From positions 1 through 64,000 of the forward strand of contig DATHZQ010000040.1 of the NCBI GenBank assembly GCA_035458525.1: 64,000 nt of DNA, given 5' to 3'. The notes under the pieces are model-generated. The model did no database searches. It saw only the letters and a program-made list of their open reading frames with translations, and was not told the DNA's origin. Positions 41,008 to 49,097 of the stretch are shown here, one piece after another. The translations under genes and the position numbers were made by a program. Origin of the DNA: DATHZQ01 sp035458525. GTDB lineage: Bacteria; Actinomycetota; Acidimicrobiia; Spongiisociales; UBA5794. Within the stretch, counting starts at the first letter, position 1. The number at the start of each line of letters is the position of its first letter.

Positions 41008-41642
41008 AGGCCATCATCGGTGAGAAACTGGGGATGACCCAGGTCTTCGACGATGACGCCCGCATCGTCCCTGTAACGGTGATCAAGGCCGGGCCCGTCC
41101 GCGTGACCCAGGTCAAGACTCCCGAGAAGGACGGCTACGCCGCCATCCAGATCTCGTTCAAGGAACTCCGGTCGAAGCACGTCAACCGTGCGCAGGCCGG
41201 GCATTTCGGCCGGGCGGGCGTGGCTCCGTCGAAGCACATCGTCGAAGTGCGCGTCGATGACGCCGGCGCCTACCAGATCGGTCAGGAACTCACCGTCGGA
41301 GACATCTTCGCCGCCGGCCAGAAGGCCGACGTGACCGGGATCTCCAAGGGCAAGGGCTTCGCCGGATCGATGAAGCGTCACAACTTCAAGGGACAGGGCG
41401 CTTCGCACGGCGCCCACAAGGTCCACCGAGCCCCTGGCGCCATCGGCGCCTGCGCAACGCCGGCCCGCGTCTTCAAGGGCAAGCGGATGCCGGGCCGCAT
41501 GGGCGGAGACAAGACCACGGTCATGAACCTCGACGTGGTGCAAGTCGACGCAGCGCGCAACCTCCTCATGGTCCGCGGCGCCGTGCCCGGTCCCAAGGGA
41601 GCGGTGCTCGTGATCCGAGAGGCGGTGAAGGCCAGTGCCTGA
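41004..41642 (+). CDS. rplC: Ribosomal protein L3
   Basis: The 212-aa product starts MKAIIGEKLGMTQVFDDDAR. L3 is an early-assembly 50S protein close to the peptidyl-transferase centre. The GQGASHGAHKVHRAPGAIG loop and GRMGGDKTTVMNLDVV are conserved. The end overlaps the GTG start of rplD by 8 nt, which indicates coupled translation. Confidence 0.98.
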   Translation: MKAIIGEKLGMTQVFDDDARIVPVTVIKAGPVRVTQVKTPEKDGYAAIQISFKELRSKHVNRAQAGHFGRAGVAPSKHIVEVRVDDAGAYQIGQELTVGDIFAAGQKADVTGISKGKGFAGSMKRHNFKGQGASHGAHKVHRAPGAIGACATPARVFKGKRMPGRMGGDKTTVMNLDVVQVDAARNLLMVRGAVPGPKGAVLVIREAVKASA

Positions 41643-42438
41643 GAAGCTCACCGCAGAGTTGTACGACGCCTCCGGCGCCCGCAAGGGCGAGGTCGAGCTG
41701 TCGCCCGTGATCTTCGGCATCGAGCCCAATGTTCCGGTGATGCACCAAGTAGTGACGGCGCAGCTCGCTGCCGCCCGCTCCGGCACTGCGTCGACCAAGA
41801 CTCGTTCCGAGGTGCGCGGCGGCGGCCGCAAGCCATGGCGTCAGAAGGGCCTCGGCCGTGCTCGCCATGGTTCGATCCGTTCTCCGCAATGGATCGGTGG
41901 CGGTGTGGCCCACGGGCCGAAGCCACGCGACTACTCGCAGCGGACCCCGAAGAAGATGCGGCGCCTCGCCCTGCGCTCGGCACTCTCGACCCGGGCCGCC
42001 GCGGGACAGATCAAGGTGGTCGACTCGTTCGACGATTGGGCCGCACCCAAGACCAAGCAGGCCGTGGCGTTGCTCGACGCCATGGGAGTGTCCGGCAAGG
42101 TGCTCCTCATCGCCGAAGACCACGAGCGGACCGCCATCAAGTCGTTCCGCAACCTCGGTCACGTCATCGCGTCGAATCTCGGCCAAGCGAACACGTACGA
42201 CGTGTTGTGGGCCGACACGGTCGTGATGAGCAAAGGGACGCTGGATCTCGGCCAGGCGGCGCCTCGCGGAACCGAGGAGCACGCCGAGGGCGTGCGTGGT
42301 CCTGCCGACAAGGCGACGAGTGCCGGTCCGCAGGCAGAAGCGGTCGCAGAACATGTTGCCGTGGCTGCCGAGGCCCCTGCCGTCGAGAGCGCCGGTGGGC
42401 CGGAGACGGAGAGTGCTGAGGGCGGTGATGCCACGTGA
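41635..42438 (+). CDS. rplD: Ribosomal protein L4 with C-terminal extension
   Basis: The first roughly 208 residues are a normal L4 (GGGRKPWRQKGLGRARHGS loop, then RSALSTRAA), which lines the exit tunnel. About 55 extra Ala/Glu/Pro-rich residues follow, ending ESAEGGDAT; the family usually ends near 205-215 aa. The DNA for this last motif (GGGCGGTGATG) sits just before the GTG of rplW and can act as its ribosome-binding site. It starts at GTG inside the end of rplC. Confidence 0.95.
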   Translation: MPEKLTAELYDASGARKGEVELSPVIFGIEPNVPVMHQVVTAQLAAARSGTASTKTRSEVRGGGRKPWRQKGLGRARHGSIRSPQWIGGGVAHGPKPRDYSQRTPKKMRRLALRSALSTRAAAGQIKVVDSFDDWAAPKTKQAVALLDAMGVSGKVLLIAEDHERTAIKSFRNLGHVIASNLGQANTYDVLWADTVVMSKGTLDLGQAAPRGTEEHAEGVRGPADKATSAGPQAEAVAEHVAVAAEAPAVESAGGPETESAEGGDAT

Positions 42439-42725
42439 AGAAGAACCCGCGCGACATCATCATCGCTCCGGTCGTCTCGGAGAAGTCCTACGACCTCATT
42501 CAGTTCAACAACACGTACACGTTCGTCGTCGACAAGCGCACCAACAAGACGGAGGTGCGCCAAGCCATCGAGCAGATTTTCGATGTCAAGGTCGTCGGCG
42601 TGAACACCATCAACCGCAAGGGCAAGCGCAAGCGCACCGGCTACGTGATCGGCAAGAGAGCCGACACCAAGCGGGCGCTCGTACGGCTCGCCGACGGCGA
42701 CTCGATCGACATCTTCGAGGTGTGA
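42435..42725 (+). CDS. rplW: Ribosomal protein L23
   Basis: The 96-aa product starts at GTG (MKKNPRDIIIAPVVSEKSYD). It surrounds the exit tunnel and is the docking site for trigger factor and SRP. The YTFVVDKRTNKTEVRQAIE and VGVNTINRKGK segments are typical. It overlaps rplD by 4 nt, and rplB follows after 4 nt. Confidence 0.97.
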   Translation: MKKNPRDIIIAPVVSEKSYDLIQFNNTYTFVVDKRTNKTEVRQAIEQIFDVKVVGVNTINRKGKRKRTGYVIGKRADTKRALVRLADGDSIDIFEV

Positions 42726-42729
42726 TGCC

Positions 42730-43563
42730 ATGGGTGTGAAGAAACTCAAGCCAACCTCTCCGGGTCGCCGCTTCCAGACGGTGTCGGATTTCGACACCGT
42801 CACGAAGTCGAAGCCGGAGAAGCAACTGCTCGACAAGCAGAAGCGCTCCTCCGGGCGCAACACGTACGGCCGTATCACGTCGCGTCACCGTGGCGGTGGT
42901 CACAAGCGCCGCTATCGCGTTGTGGACTTCCGCCGCACGAAGGACGGCGTACCGGCCAAGGTGGCGGCGATCGAATACGACCCCAACCGCAACGCGCGGC
43001 TGGCGCTGCTCCACTACGTGGACGGCGAGAAGCGCTACATCCTGGCTCCGGTCGGCGTGAAACCGGGGGACATGCTCATCTCGGGAACCGGCGCTGAGAT
43101 CCGGCCGGGCAACGCGCTGCCGTTGCGCAACATCCCGACGGGCACCGTTGTGCACGCGGTCGAGATGCGTCCCGGTGGCGGCGCCAAGATGGGCCGCGCC
43201 GCCGGCACGGCGATCCAGCTCATGTCCAAGGAATCCAACATGGCGCTGCTGCGACTCCCCTCGGGAGAGATGCGGCAGGTCGCTCTGGATTGCCGGGCGA
43301 CCGTCGGTCAGGTGGGCAACACCGAAGCCGAGTTGGTGAAGATCGGGAAAGCCGGTCGCAACCGCTGGAAGGGCAAGCGCCCGCAGACTCGTGGCGTCGC
43401 CATGAACCCCGTCGATCACCCCCTCGGGGGCGGCGAGGGCCGCAGCTCCGGTGGTCGCCATCCGGTCAGCCCTTGGGGCAAGCCCGAGGGACGTACCCGC
43501 AAGAAGAACAAGGCAAGCGACAAGTACATCGTGCGTCGCAGAAGCAAGAAGGGACGCCGCTGA
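42730..43563 (+). CDS. rplB: Ribosomal protein L2
   Basis: This 277-aa core protein of the peptidyl-transferase region starts MGVKKLKPTSPGRRFQTV. RHRGGGHKRRYR and the C-terminal RGVAMNPVDHPLGGGEGR, with the conserved functional His, are present. The stop overlaps the rpsS start (TGATG). Confidence 0.98.
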   Translation: MGVKKLKPTSPGRRFQTVSDFDTVTKSKPEKQLLDKQKRSSGRNTYGRITSRHRGGGHKRRYRVVDFRRTKDGVPAKVAAIEYDPNRNARLALLHYVDGEKRYILAPVGVKPGDMLISGTGAEIRPGNALPLRNIPTGTVVHAVEMRPGGGAKMGRAAGTAIQLMSKESNMALLRLPSGEMRQVALDCRATVGQVGNTEAELVKIGKAGRNRWKGKRPQTRGVAMNPVDHPLGGGEGRSSGGRHPVSPWGKPEGRTRKKNKASDKYIVRRRSKKGRR

Positions 43564-43841
43564 TGGCACGCAGCCTGAAGAAAGGCCCGTTCGTCGACGA
43601 GCACCTTCTGCGGAAGGTCGAGGCCGCCAACGACCGCAACGAGAAGAAGGTCATTCGCACGTGGAGCCGTCGCTCCACGATCGTGCCCGAGATGGTGGGC
43701 CACACCATTGCGGTGCACGACGGTCGGAAGCACATTCCGGTATACGTCAGCGAGTCGATGGTCGGACACAAGCTCGGCGAGTTTGCGCCGACGCGAACGT
43801 TCCGGGGTCACTCTGGCGAGAAGTCTGCGAGGCGCCGATGA
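43563..43841 (+). CDS. rpsS: Ribosomal protein S19
   Basis: This 92-aa protein of the 30S head starts MARSLKKGPFVDEHLL. The WSRRSTIVPEMVGHTIAVHD block and the C-terminal FAPTRTFRGH are conserved. It overlaps rplB at its start and rplV by 4 nt at its end. Confidence 0.97.
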   Translation: MARSLKKGPFVDEHLLRKVEAANDRNEKKVIRTWSRRSTIVPEMVGHTIAVHDGRKHIPVYVSESMVGHKLGEFAPTRTFRGHSGEKSARRR

Positions 43842-44182
43842 AGGTCCGTGCGCAAGCCAAGTACATTCGCCAGTCGCCGTACAAGGTCCGCCGCGTGCTG
43901 GACCTGGTTCGGGGGCTTCCGGTGGAAGCCGCTCGCGACATCTTGACGTTCACCAACCGGCGCGCCGCCCCCACCATTCTCAAGGTCCTCGATTCGGCTG
44001 TAGCCAACGCCGAGCACAACTTTGCGCTGGATGAAGAGGACCTGTTCGTGAGCGAAGCCTTCGCCGACGAGGGACCGACCCTCAAACGCTACCGCCCGCG
44101 AGCTCGCGGCCGCGCCACGCGGGTCCGCAAGCGCACGAGCCACATAACGATCGTCGTCGCCGACGAAGAAGACGAGGAGTAG
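43838..44182 (+). CDS. rplV: Ribosomal protein L22
   Basis: The 114-aa product starts MKVRAQAKYIRQSPYKVRRV. Its beta-hairpin reaches into the exit tunnel (KRYRPRARGRATRVRKRTSH), the macrolide-related loop. Length is normal. The start overlaps the rpsS stop (ATGA), and rpsC follows after 2 nt. Confidence 0.97.
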   Translation: MKVRAQAKYIRQSPYKVRRVLDLVRGLPVEAARDILTFTNRRAAPTILKVLDSAVANAEHNFALDEEDLFVSEAFADEGPTLKRYRPRARGRATRVRKRTSHITIVVADEEDEE

Positions 44183-44184
44183 CC

Positions 44185-45363
44185 ATGGGTCAGAAGATTC
44201 ACCCGTACGGCCTGCGCCTCGGCATCGTCACCGACTGGAAGTCGCGCTGGTACAGCGAGAAGGACTATGCGTTCCAGGTCAACCAGGACCATCAGATTCG
44301 CAAGTACCTGACCGGTGAGCTGCGTCGCGGCGCCGTGTCGCGGATCGATATCGAGCGCATCGGCACCAACAAGGTGCAGGTCGACGTGCACACCGGACGC
44401 CCGGGTGTTGTGATCGGTCGCGGCGGCTCCGAGGCGGAGCGGCTCCGCTCCGGCCTCGAGAAGCTCACCGACCGCATCGTCAAGTTCAACGTCATCGAGG
44501 TCCAGAACGTCGAGCTCGACGCCACCCTGCTCGCCCGCAGCGTGGCGGATCAGCTGGAGGGTCGCGTCTCGTTCCGGCGTGCCATGAAGCGGGCCGTGGC
44601 CACGGCGCTCAAGGCAGGCGCCGAAGGCGTGCGCGTCCAGGCTTCGGGTCGTCTCGGCGGCGCCGACATGGGTCGTCGCGAGTGGTACCTCGAAGGTCGG
44701 GTTCCGCTGCACACGTTGCGGGCCGACATCGACTACGGCAAAGCAACCGCACGGACCACGGTCGGCGCCATCGGTGTCCAGGTGTGGGTCTACAAAGGCG
44801 ACCTCCTGCCATCTGCCGCCAGCAGCCGCGAGAAGATCGCGGCCGAGGCCCGGCTCGCCGCAGGCGGTCCCGCCAAACGTCGCCGCTCTGCCAAGTCCCG
44901 TGCCGAAGCTGCGGCGGGGGAGAGCGGTCCCCGGCTCATCGAGGCCGGTGGCGGCAAGCGCATCGTCGAGGCCGGTGGCGGCAAGCGTGGCGGCGGTCGC
45001 CGCTTGATCGAAGCCGGGGGTGGGCGCAAGCTCACCACCAGCGACGCGGCCAGCGAGTTCGAGGCCGCCCGCGAGGAGGCCCAGGAGGTCTTGCCGGCGA
45101 CGGAGGGCGTCGAGAACGTCGCTCCGCCGGTGCCTGCAGCCGACGAGGTTGCAGTACCGGACATCGCCTCTTCGGCTGGCGCCGAAGAGGTTGCGGCCGA
45201 AGAGGTTGCGGCCGGAGAGGCTGCAGAGGTCGAAGCCTCCGCCGAGCCTGCCGAGGCTGTGGTCGAGGCCGAGGTCGAGGCCGACGTGGAGGCTGTGGTG
45301 GAGGCTGTGGTGGAGGCCGAGGGCGAAGCCGAGGCGAAGGACGCCGAAGGCGGTGATGCCTGA
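44185..45363 (+). CDS. rpsC: Ribosomal protein S3 with long C-terminal extension
   Basis: The first roughly 215 residues form a normal S3: MGQKIHPYGLRLGIV, the KH-domain GRPGVVIGRGGSEAE, and MGRREWYLEGRVPLHTLRAD near the mRNA entry. About 175 extra residues follow, giving 392 aa against the usual 210-280. The tail has three copies of a (L/V)IEAGGGKR-like basic repeat (about residues 250-285), then a long Ala/Glu/Val stretch of VEAEVEAD type ending DAEGGDA. The end of the ORF supplies GAAGGCGGTG before the overlapping rplP start. Confidence 0.95.
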   Translation: MGQKIHPYGLRLGIVTDWKSRWYSEKDYAFQVNQDHQIRKYLTGELRRGAVSRIDIERIGTNKVQVDVHTGRPGVVIGRGGSEAERLRSGLEKLTDRIVKFNVIEVQNVELDATLLARSVADQLEGRVSFRRAMKRAVATALKAGAEGVRVQASGRLGGADMGRREWYLEGRVPLHTLRADIDYGKATARTTVGAIGVQVWVYKGDLLPSAASSREKIAAEARLAAGGPAKRRRSAKSRAEAAAGESGPRLIEAGGGKRIVEAGGGKRGGGRRLIEAGGGRKLTTSDAASEFEAAREEAQEVLPATEGVENVAPPVPAADEVAVPDIASSAGAEEVAAEEVAAGEAAEVEASAEPAEAVVEAEVEADVEAVVEAVVEAEGEAEAKDAEGGDA

Positions 45364-45776
45364 TGCTCATGCCAAAGCGCACGAAGTACCGGAAGACCCA
45401 GAAGGGTCGAATGACCGGCAAGGCGAGCCGAGGCACCCGCGTGACGTTCGGTGACTACGGCCTGCAAGCGCAGGAATCCGGCTGGATCACGGCGCGCCAG
45501 ATCGAGGCCGCCCGTGTCGCGATGACCCGTGCCATCAAGCGTGGCGGCAAGGTCTGGATCAACATCTTTCCAGACAAGCCGATCACCGAGAAGCCGGCAG
45601 AGACGCGCATGGGGTCTGGCAAGGGCAACCCCGAGTACTGGGTTGCCGTGATCAAGCCGGGCCGTGTGATGTTCGAGATGTCCGGCGTGACCGAAGAGCT
45701 GGCGCGGGAAGCCATGCGGCTGGCCGCTCACAAATTGCCGGTGAAGACCCGTTTCGTGGCTCGGGAGGACATATGA
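45363..45776 (+). CDS. rplP: Ribosomal protein L16
   Basis: This 137-aa protein starts MLMPKRTKYRKTQKGRMTG, the normal L16 N-terminus. It lies at the A-site of the 50S. The conserved RMGSGKGNPEYWVAVIKPGR is present. It overlaps rpsC (TGATG) and rpmC (ATGA). Confidence 0.97.
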   Translation: MLMPKRTKYRKTQKGRMTGKASRGTRVTFGDYGLQAQESGWITARQIEAARVAMTRAIKRGGKVWINIFPDKPITEKPAETRMGSGKGNPEYWVAVIKPGRVMFEMSGVTEELAREAMRLAAHKLPVKTRFVAREDI

Positions 45777-45994
45777 ACGCCCTCGAACTCCGCAACAACA
45801 GCTACGCAGAGCTGAGCGAGCTGCTCGACGAGGCGAAGGAAGAGCTCTTCAACCTCCGCTTCCAGCTCGCCACGAACCAGCTCGACAACACGACGCGCCT
45901 GCGCGAGGTGCGCCGTGACATCGCCAGGATCCGCACCGTCATGCGCGAGCAAGAGATCGCCGCATGGCGTCAGCAGCAGGAGGCCGCACAGTGA
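45773..45994 (+). CDS. rpmC: Ribosomal protein L29
   Basis: This small 73-aa helical protein starts MNALELRNNSYAELSELLDE. It sits beside L23 at the tunnel exit. The LFNLRFQLATNQLDNTTRLR motif is diagnostic. It overlaps rplP and rpsQ by 4 nt each. Confidence 0.95.
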   Translation: MNALELRNNSYAELSELLDEAKEELFNLRFQLATNQLDNTTRLREVRRDIARIRTVMREQEIAAWRQQQEAAQ

Positions 45995-46248
45995 CAGATC
46001 GTGCGCAACGCAAGGTGCGCCAGGGGATCGTGGTGTCCGACTCCCGTGACAAGACCGTCACGGTGGAGGTCGCCGGTTCCAAGCGTCACCGCAAGTACGG
46101 CAAGACGATGCCGAGTCGCAAGCGGTACCACGCCCACGACGAGACGAACAACGCTCGCATTGGCGACACCGTCCGGATCGAAGAGACCCGGCCGCTGTCG
46201 AAGACGAAGCGCTGGCGGGTCTCCTCGATTGTTGAGCGTGCCCGATGA
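45991..46248 (+). CDS. rpsQ: Ribosomal protein S17
   Basis: This 85-aa primary 16S-binding protein starts at GTG (MTDRAQRKVRQGIVVSDSRD). The KTVTVEVAGSKRHRKYGKTM and RIEETRPLSKTKRWRV segments are typical. The GTG overlaps the rpmC stop. Confidence 0.96.
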   Translation: MTDRAQRKVRQGIVVSDSRDKTVTVEVAGSKRHRKYGKTMPSRKRYHAHDETNNARIGDTVRIEETRPLSKTKRWRVSSIVERAR

Positions 46249-46613
46249 TCCAGCAGGAAACCCGCTTGCGGGTGGCGGACAACACCGGGGCACGCGAGCT
46301 GCTGTGTATTCGCGTGCTCGGTGGCTCGCGACGCCGCTATGCCCACCTGGGTGATGTGATCGTCGGCACGGTCAAGGACGCCACGCCTGGCGGCACCGTC
46401 AAGAAGGGCGAGGTCGTGAAGGCCGTTGTCGTGCGGACGCGCAAGGAGAGCCGCCGCAAGGACGGCACCTACATCCGCTTCGACGACAACGCTTGCGTGA
46501 TCATCAACGATCAGCAGCAGCCGCGCGGCACTCGCATCTTTGGTCCCGTCGGCCGAGAGCTGCGCGACAAGAAGTTCATGCGCATCGTCTCGCTCGCTCC
46601 GGAGGTGCTGTGA
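46245..46613 (+). CDS. rplN: Ribosomal protein L14
   Basis: This 122-aa protein starts MIQQETRLRVADNTGARELL. It forms an intersubunit bridge and binds RsfS. GTRIFGPVGRELRDKKFMRI ends the fold as usual. It overlaps rpsQ by 4 nt and rplX by 1 nt (TGATG). Confidence 0.98.
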   Translation: MIQQETRLRVADNTGARELLCIRVLGGSRRRYAHLGDVIVGTVKDATPGGTVKKGEVVKAVVVRTRKESRRKDGTYIRFDDNACVIINDQQQPRGTRIFGPVGRELRDKKFMRIVSLAPEVL

Positions 46614-46918
46614 TGAAGATCAAAGCCGGAGACACGGTTCGCGTGATCGCAGGCAAGGACAAAGGCGTCGAGAGCAAAGTCGCTCGGGTCCTCAGGTCGA
46701 AGAACAAGGTGATCGTCGAGGGTGTTGCCACTGCCAAGCGGCACCAGCGCCCTACCGGCCAGACGATGCAGGGCGGCATCATCGACAAGGACATGCCGAT
46801 CGACGTTTCCAACGTCATGATCGTGTGCCCCGAGTGTGGCCCGACGCGCATCGGTTCCCGCTTCGACGAGGAGGGCCGCAAGTACCGAGTGTGCCGCAAG
46901 TGTGGGAGTGATCTGTGA
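46613..46918 (+). CDS. rplX: Ribosomal protein L24
   Basis: The 101-aa product starts MKIKAGDTVRVIAGKDKGVE (KOW motif). L24 initiates 50S assembly. The C-terminal part carries a CPEC...CRKC zinc-ribbon pair, as in several other bacterial L24 proteins. Its stop overlaps the rplE start (TGATG). Confidence 0.97.
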   Translation: MKIKAGDTVRVIAGKDKGVESKVARVLRSKNKVIVEGVATAKRHQRPTGQTMQGGIIDKDMPIDVSNVMIVCPECGPTRIGSRFDEEGRKYRVCRKCGSDL

Positions 46919-47472
46919 TGACCCCTCGACTGAAGCAGCTCTACAACGACGAGATCCAAGCCAAGCTCAAGGAAGAGCTCGAGCTCGACAACGTCATGGC
47001 GGTGCCTCGGCTCGTCAAGATCAATGTCAACATGGGTTTGGGCGATGCCACGCAAGATTCGAAGCTGGTCGACTCCGCAGTCGAGGACATGCGGATCATC
47101 ACGGGCCAGCACCCCAAGGTGAACCGGGCTCGCAAGTCGATCGCCAACTTCAAGCTGCGCGAAGACATGCCGATCGGCGTGTCGGTCACGCTGCGAGGCG
47201 ATCGGATGTGGGAGTTCTTCGACCGTCTGGTTGCGCTGGCGATTCCCCGGATTCGTGACTTTCGCGGGCTCAACCCGAGGGGCTTCGACGGCCGCGGCAA
47301 CTACAGCTTCGGCGTGACGGAGCAGCTGATATTCCCGGAGATCGAGTACGACAAGGTGGCAAAGGTGCGTGGCATGGACATCACGTTTGTCACGACCGCA
47401 GAGAACGACGACCAAGGACGAGCGCTGCTCACAGCGTTCGGCTTCCCGTTCCGTCAGCAGGCAGGTGTGTGA
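46918..47472 (+). CDS. rplE: Ribosomal protein L5
   Basis: The 184-aa product starts MTPRLKQLYNDEIQAK. I chose the ATG at 46918 over the GTG one codon earlier. L5 binds 5S rRNA and contacts the 30S head. The VNMGLGDA and GLNPRGFDGRGNYSFGVTEQ motifs are conserved. It overlaps rplX, and its last base overlaps the rpsN start codon. Confidence 0.97.
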   Translation: MTPRLKQLYNDEIQAKLKEELELDNVMAVPRLVKINVNMGLGDATQDSKLVDSAVEDMRIITGQHPKVNRARKSIANFKLREDMPIGVSVTLRGDRMWEFFDRLVALAIPRIRDFRGLNPRGFDGRGNYSFGVTEQLIFPEIEYDKVAKVRGMDITFVTTAENDDQGRALLTAFGFPFRQQAGV

Positions 47473-47777
47473 TGGCGAAGAAATCGAAGATCGCCAAGAA
47501 CAACCGGCGGAAGGTGCTGGTCGAGCGCTACAAAGAGCGCCGAGCCGAGCTGATCGCCGTCATCAAGAGTCCGGAAACCACGTACGAGCAGAAGCGAGAG
47601 GCCTATCAGGCCATCGCCAAGATGCCTCGCGACGCAAGCGCGACGCGGTACCGCAACCGCTGCGGCGTGAGCGGGCGTCCTCGTGGCTACTTCCGGAAGT
47701 TCGGCATGTCCCGGCTCGCACTGCGGGAGCTCGCCCACAACGGCGAGCTGCCCGGGGTGAGAAAGGCCTCGTGGTAA
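47472..47777 (+). CDS. rpsN: Ribosomal protein S14, long zinc-free (C-minus) form
   Basis: The 101-aa product starts MAKKSKIAKNNRRKVLVERY. It has RNRCGVSGRPRGYFRKFGMS but none of the CxxC...CxxC zinc ligands of the 61-aa form. Actinobacteria usually carry the short zinc form at this spot and keep the zinc-free form elsewhere under Zur control. Here the long form is in the spc operon itself. It overlaps rpsH. Confidence 0.95.
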   Translation: MAKKSKIAKNNRRKVLVERYKERRAELIAVIKSPETTYEQKREAYQAIAKMPRDASATRYRNRCGVSGRPRGYFRKFGMSRLALRELAHNGELPGVRKASW

Positions 47778-48175
47778 CCGTGTTCACTGATCCAGTTTCT
47801 GATCTGCTGACCCGGCTGCGCAACGCAAATTCCGCGCTGCATCCCGAGGTCAAGATGCCGTCCTCGAAGATGAAGGAAGGCATCGCCGAGATCCTCGCCG
47901 CCGAAGGCTATGTGGACAGTTTCAAGGTCGATGATGGCCGGGTGGGACGTGAGCTGACGATCCGTCTCCGCTACGGCGACGACCGTGCCAGGGTTCTCCA
48001 GGGCATCAAGCGAGTGTCCCGTCCGGGCAACCGCGTGTATAAGCCTGCGCGCGGCCTTGCTCGGGTGCAAGGCGGGCTCGGCGTCGCCATCGTGTCGACG
48101 TCCCAGGGGCTGCTGACAGACCGTGAAGCGCGTCGCCGCAACGTTGGTGGCGAAATCGTGTGCGAGGTCTGGTGA
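47771..48175 (+). CDS. rpsH: Ribosomal protein S8
   Basis: The 134-aa product starts with the GTG at 47771, inside the end of rpsN, with GAAAGG 4 nt upstream; a second GTG at 47780 is a possible alternative. The FTDPVSDLLTRLRNA start and the terminal RRRNVGGEIVCEVW are typical. S8 organises the central 16S domain and in some bacteria represses the spc operon. Confidence 0.95.
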   Translation: MVTVFTDPVSDLLTRLRNANSALHPEVKMPSSKMKEGIAEILAAEGYVDSFKVDDGRVGRELTIRLRYGDDRARVLQGIKRVSRPGNRVYKPARGLARVQGGLGVAIVSTSQGLLTDREARRRNVGGEIVCEVW

Positions 48176-48179
48176 GGTC

Positions 48180-48719
48180 ATGAGTCGTATCGGCAACAAC
48201 CCGATTCAGGTGCCCAGCGGCGTCGACGTCGCCGTCAAGGGCGCCAACGTCACCGTGAAGGGTCCCAAGGGAACGCTCGATCGCACGTTCGATGAGCGGA
48301 TCACGATCGCCATGGATGACGGTACCGTCACGCTCACGCGAGTCGACGACGAGCGAGAGTCCAAGGCGCTCCACGGCCTGTCGCGCGCCCTGCTCGCCAA
48401 CATGGTCATCGGCGTCTCGGAGGGCTACAGCAAGGAGCTCCAGGCAGTCGGCGTTGGCTATCGCGCCAATCTGCAGGGGCGCAAGCTCGAGCTGCAGCTC
48501 GGCTTCTCACACCCGGTGGTCGTCGAAGCTCCGGACGGGGTCGACTTCGAGGTACCCGAGCCGACGAGGATCATCGTGTCCGGCATCGACAAAGAGTTGG
48601 TCGGGCAGACGGCTGCGAACATCCGCAGTCTTCGGCCGCCTGAGCCGTCCAAGGGCAAGGGTCTCCGCTACTCGAATGAGACGGTCCGCCGCAAGGCTGG
48701 CAAGGCAGGTATCGCATGA
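48180..48719 (+). CDS. rplF: Ribosomal protein L6
   Basis: The 179-aa product starts MSRIGNNPIQVPSGVDVAVK, 4 nt after rpsH. L6 supports the factor-binding region near the sarcin-ricin loop. LQAVGVGYRANLQGRKLELQ and RSLRPPEPSKGKGLRY are conserved. The stop overlaps the rplR ATG by 4 nt. Confidence 0.97.
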   Translation: MSRIGNNPIQVPSGVDVAVKGANVTVKGPKGTLDRTFDERITIAMDDGTVTLTRVDDERESKALHGLSRALLANMVIGVSEGYSKELQAVGVGYRANLQGRKLELQLGFSHPVVVEAPDGVDFEVPEPTRIIVSGIDKELVGQTAANIRSLRPPEPSKGKGLRYSNETVRRKAGKAGIA

Positions 48720-49069
48720 GAGGTTCGCGCACCGACGCACGGCGCCGTCGTCACACGCGGGTGCGCAAGCGCCTGCACGGTACGGCGCAACGTCCCCGTC
48801 TGGCTGTCTACCGCAGCAACAAGTACATCTACGCTCAGGTCATCGATGACGACGCCGGCCACACGCTGGCCTCGGCATCGTCCCGAGAGTCCGGCATGGG
48901 CGAAAAGTCCCTGACGGTCGAGACAGCGGCAGAGGTCGGCAAGCTGGTTGCGGCTCGGGCGGCCGACGCCGGGGTCACCAGCGTGATCTTCGACCGAGGT
49001 GGATTCCAATTCCACGGCAGGGTCAAAGCTCTCGCCGACGCTGCCCGTGAGAGCGGACTGAAGTTCTGA
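48716..49069 (+). CDS. rplR: Ribosomal protein L18
   Basis: The 117-aa product starts MRGSRTDARRRRHTRVRKRL. L18 binds 5S rRNA together with L5. The RLAVYRSNKYIYAQVIDDD and FDRGGFQFHGRVKALADAAR motifs are diagnostic. It is coupled to rplF by ATGA, and rpsE follows after 28 nt. Confidence 0.97.
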   Translation: MRGSRTDARRRRHTRVRKRLHGTAQRPRLAVYRSNKYIYAQVIDDDAGHTLASASSRESGMGEKSLTVETAAEVGKLVAARAADAGVTSVIFDRGGFQFHGRVKALADAARESGLKF

Positions 49070-49097
49070 TGATCCATTCAATGGCAAGGAGCACGAG

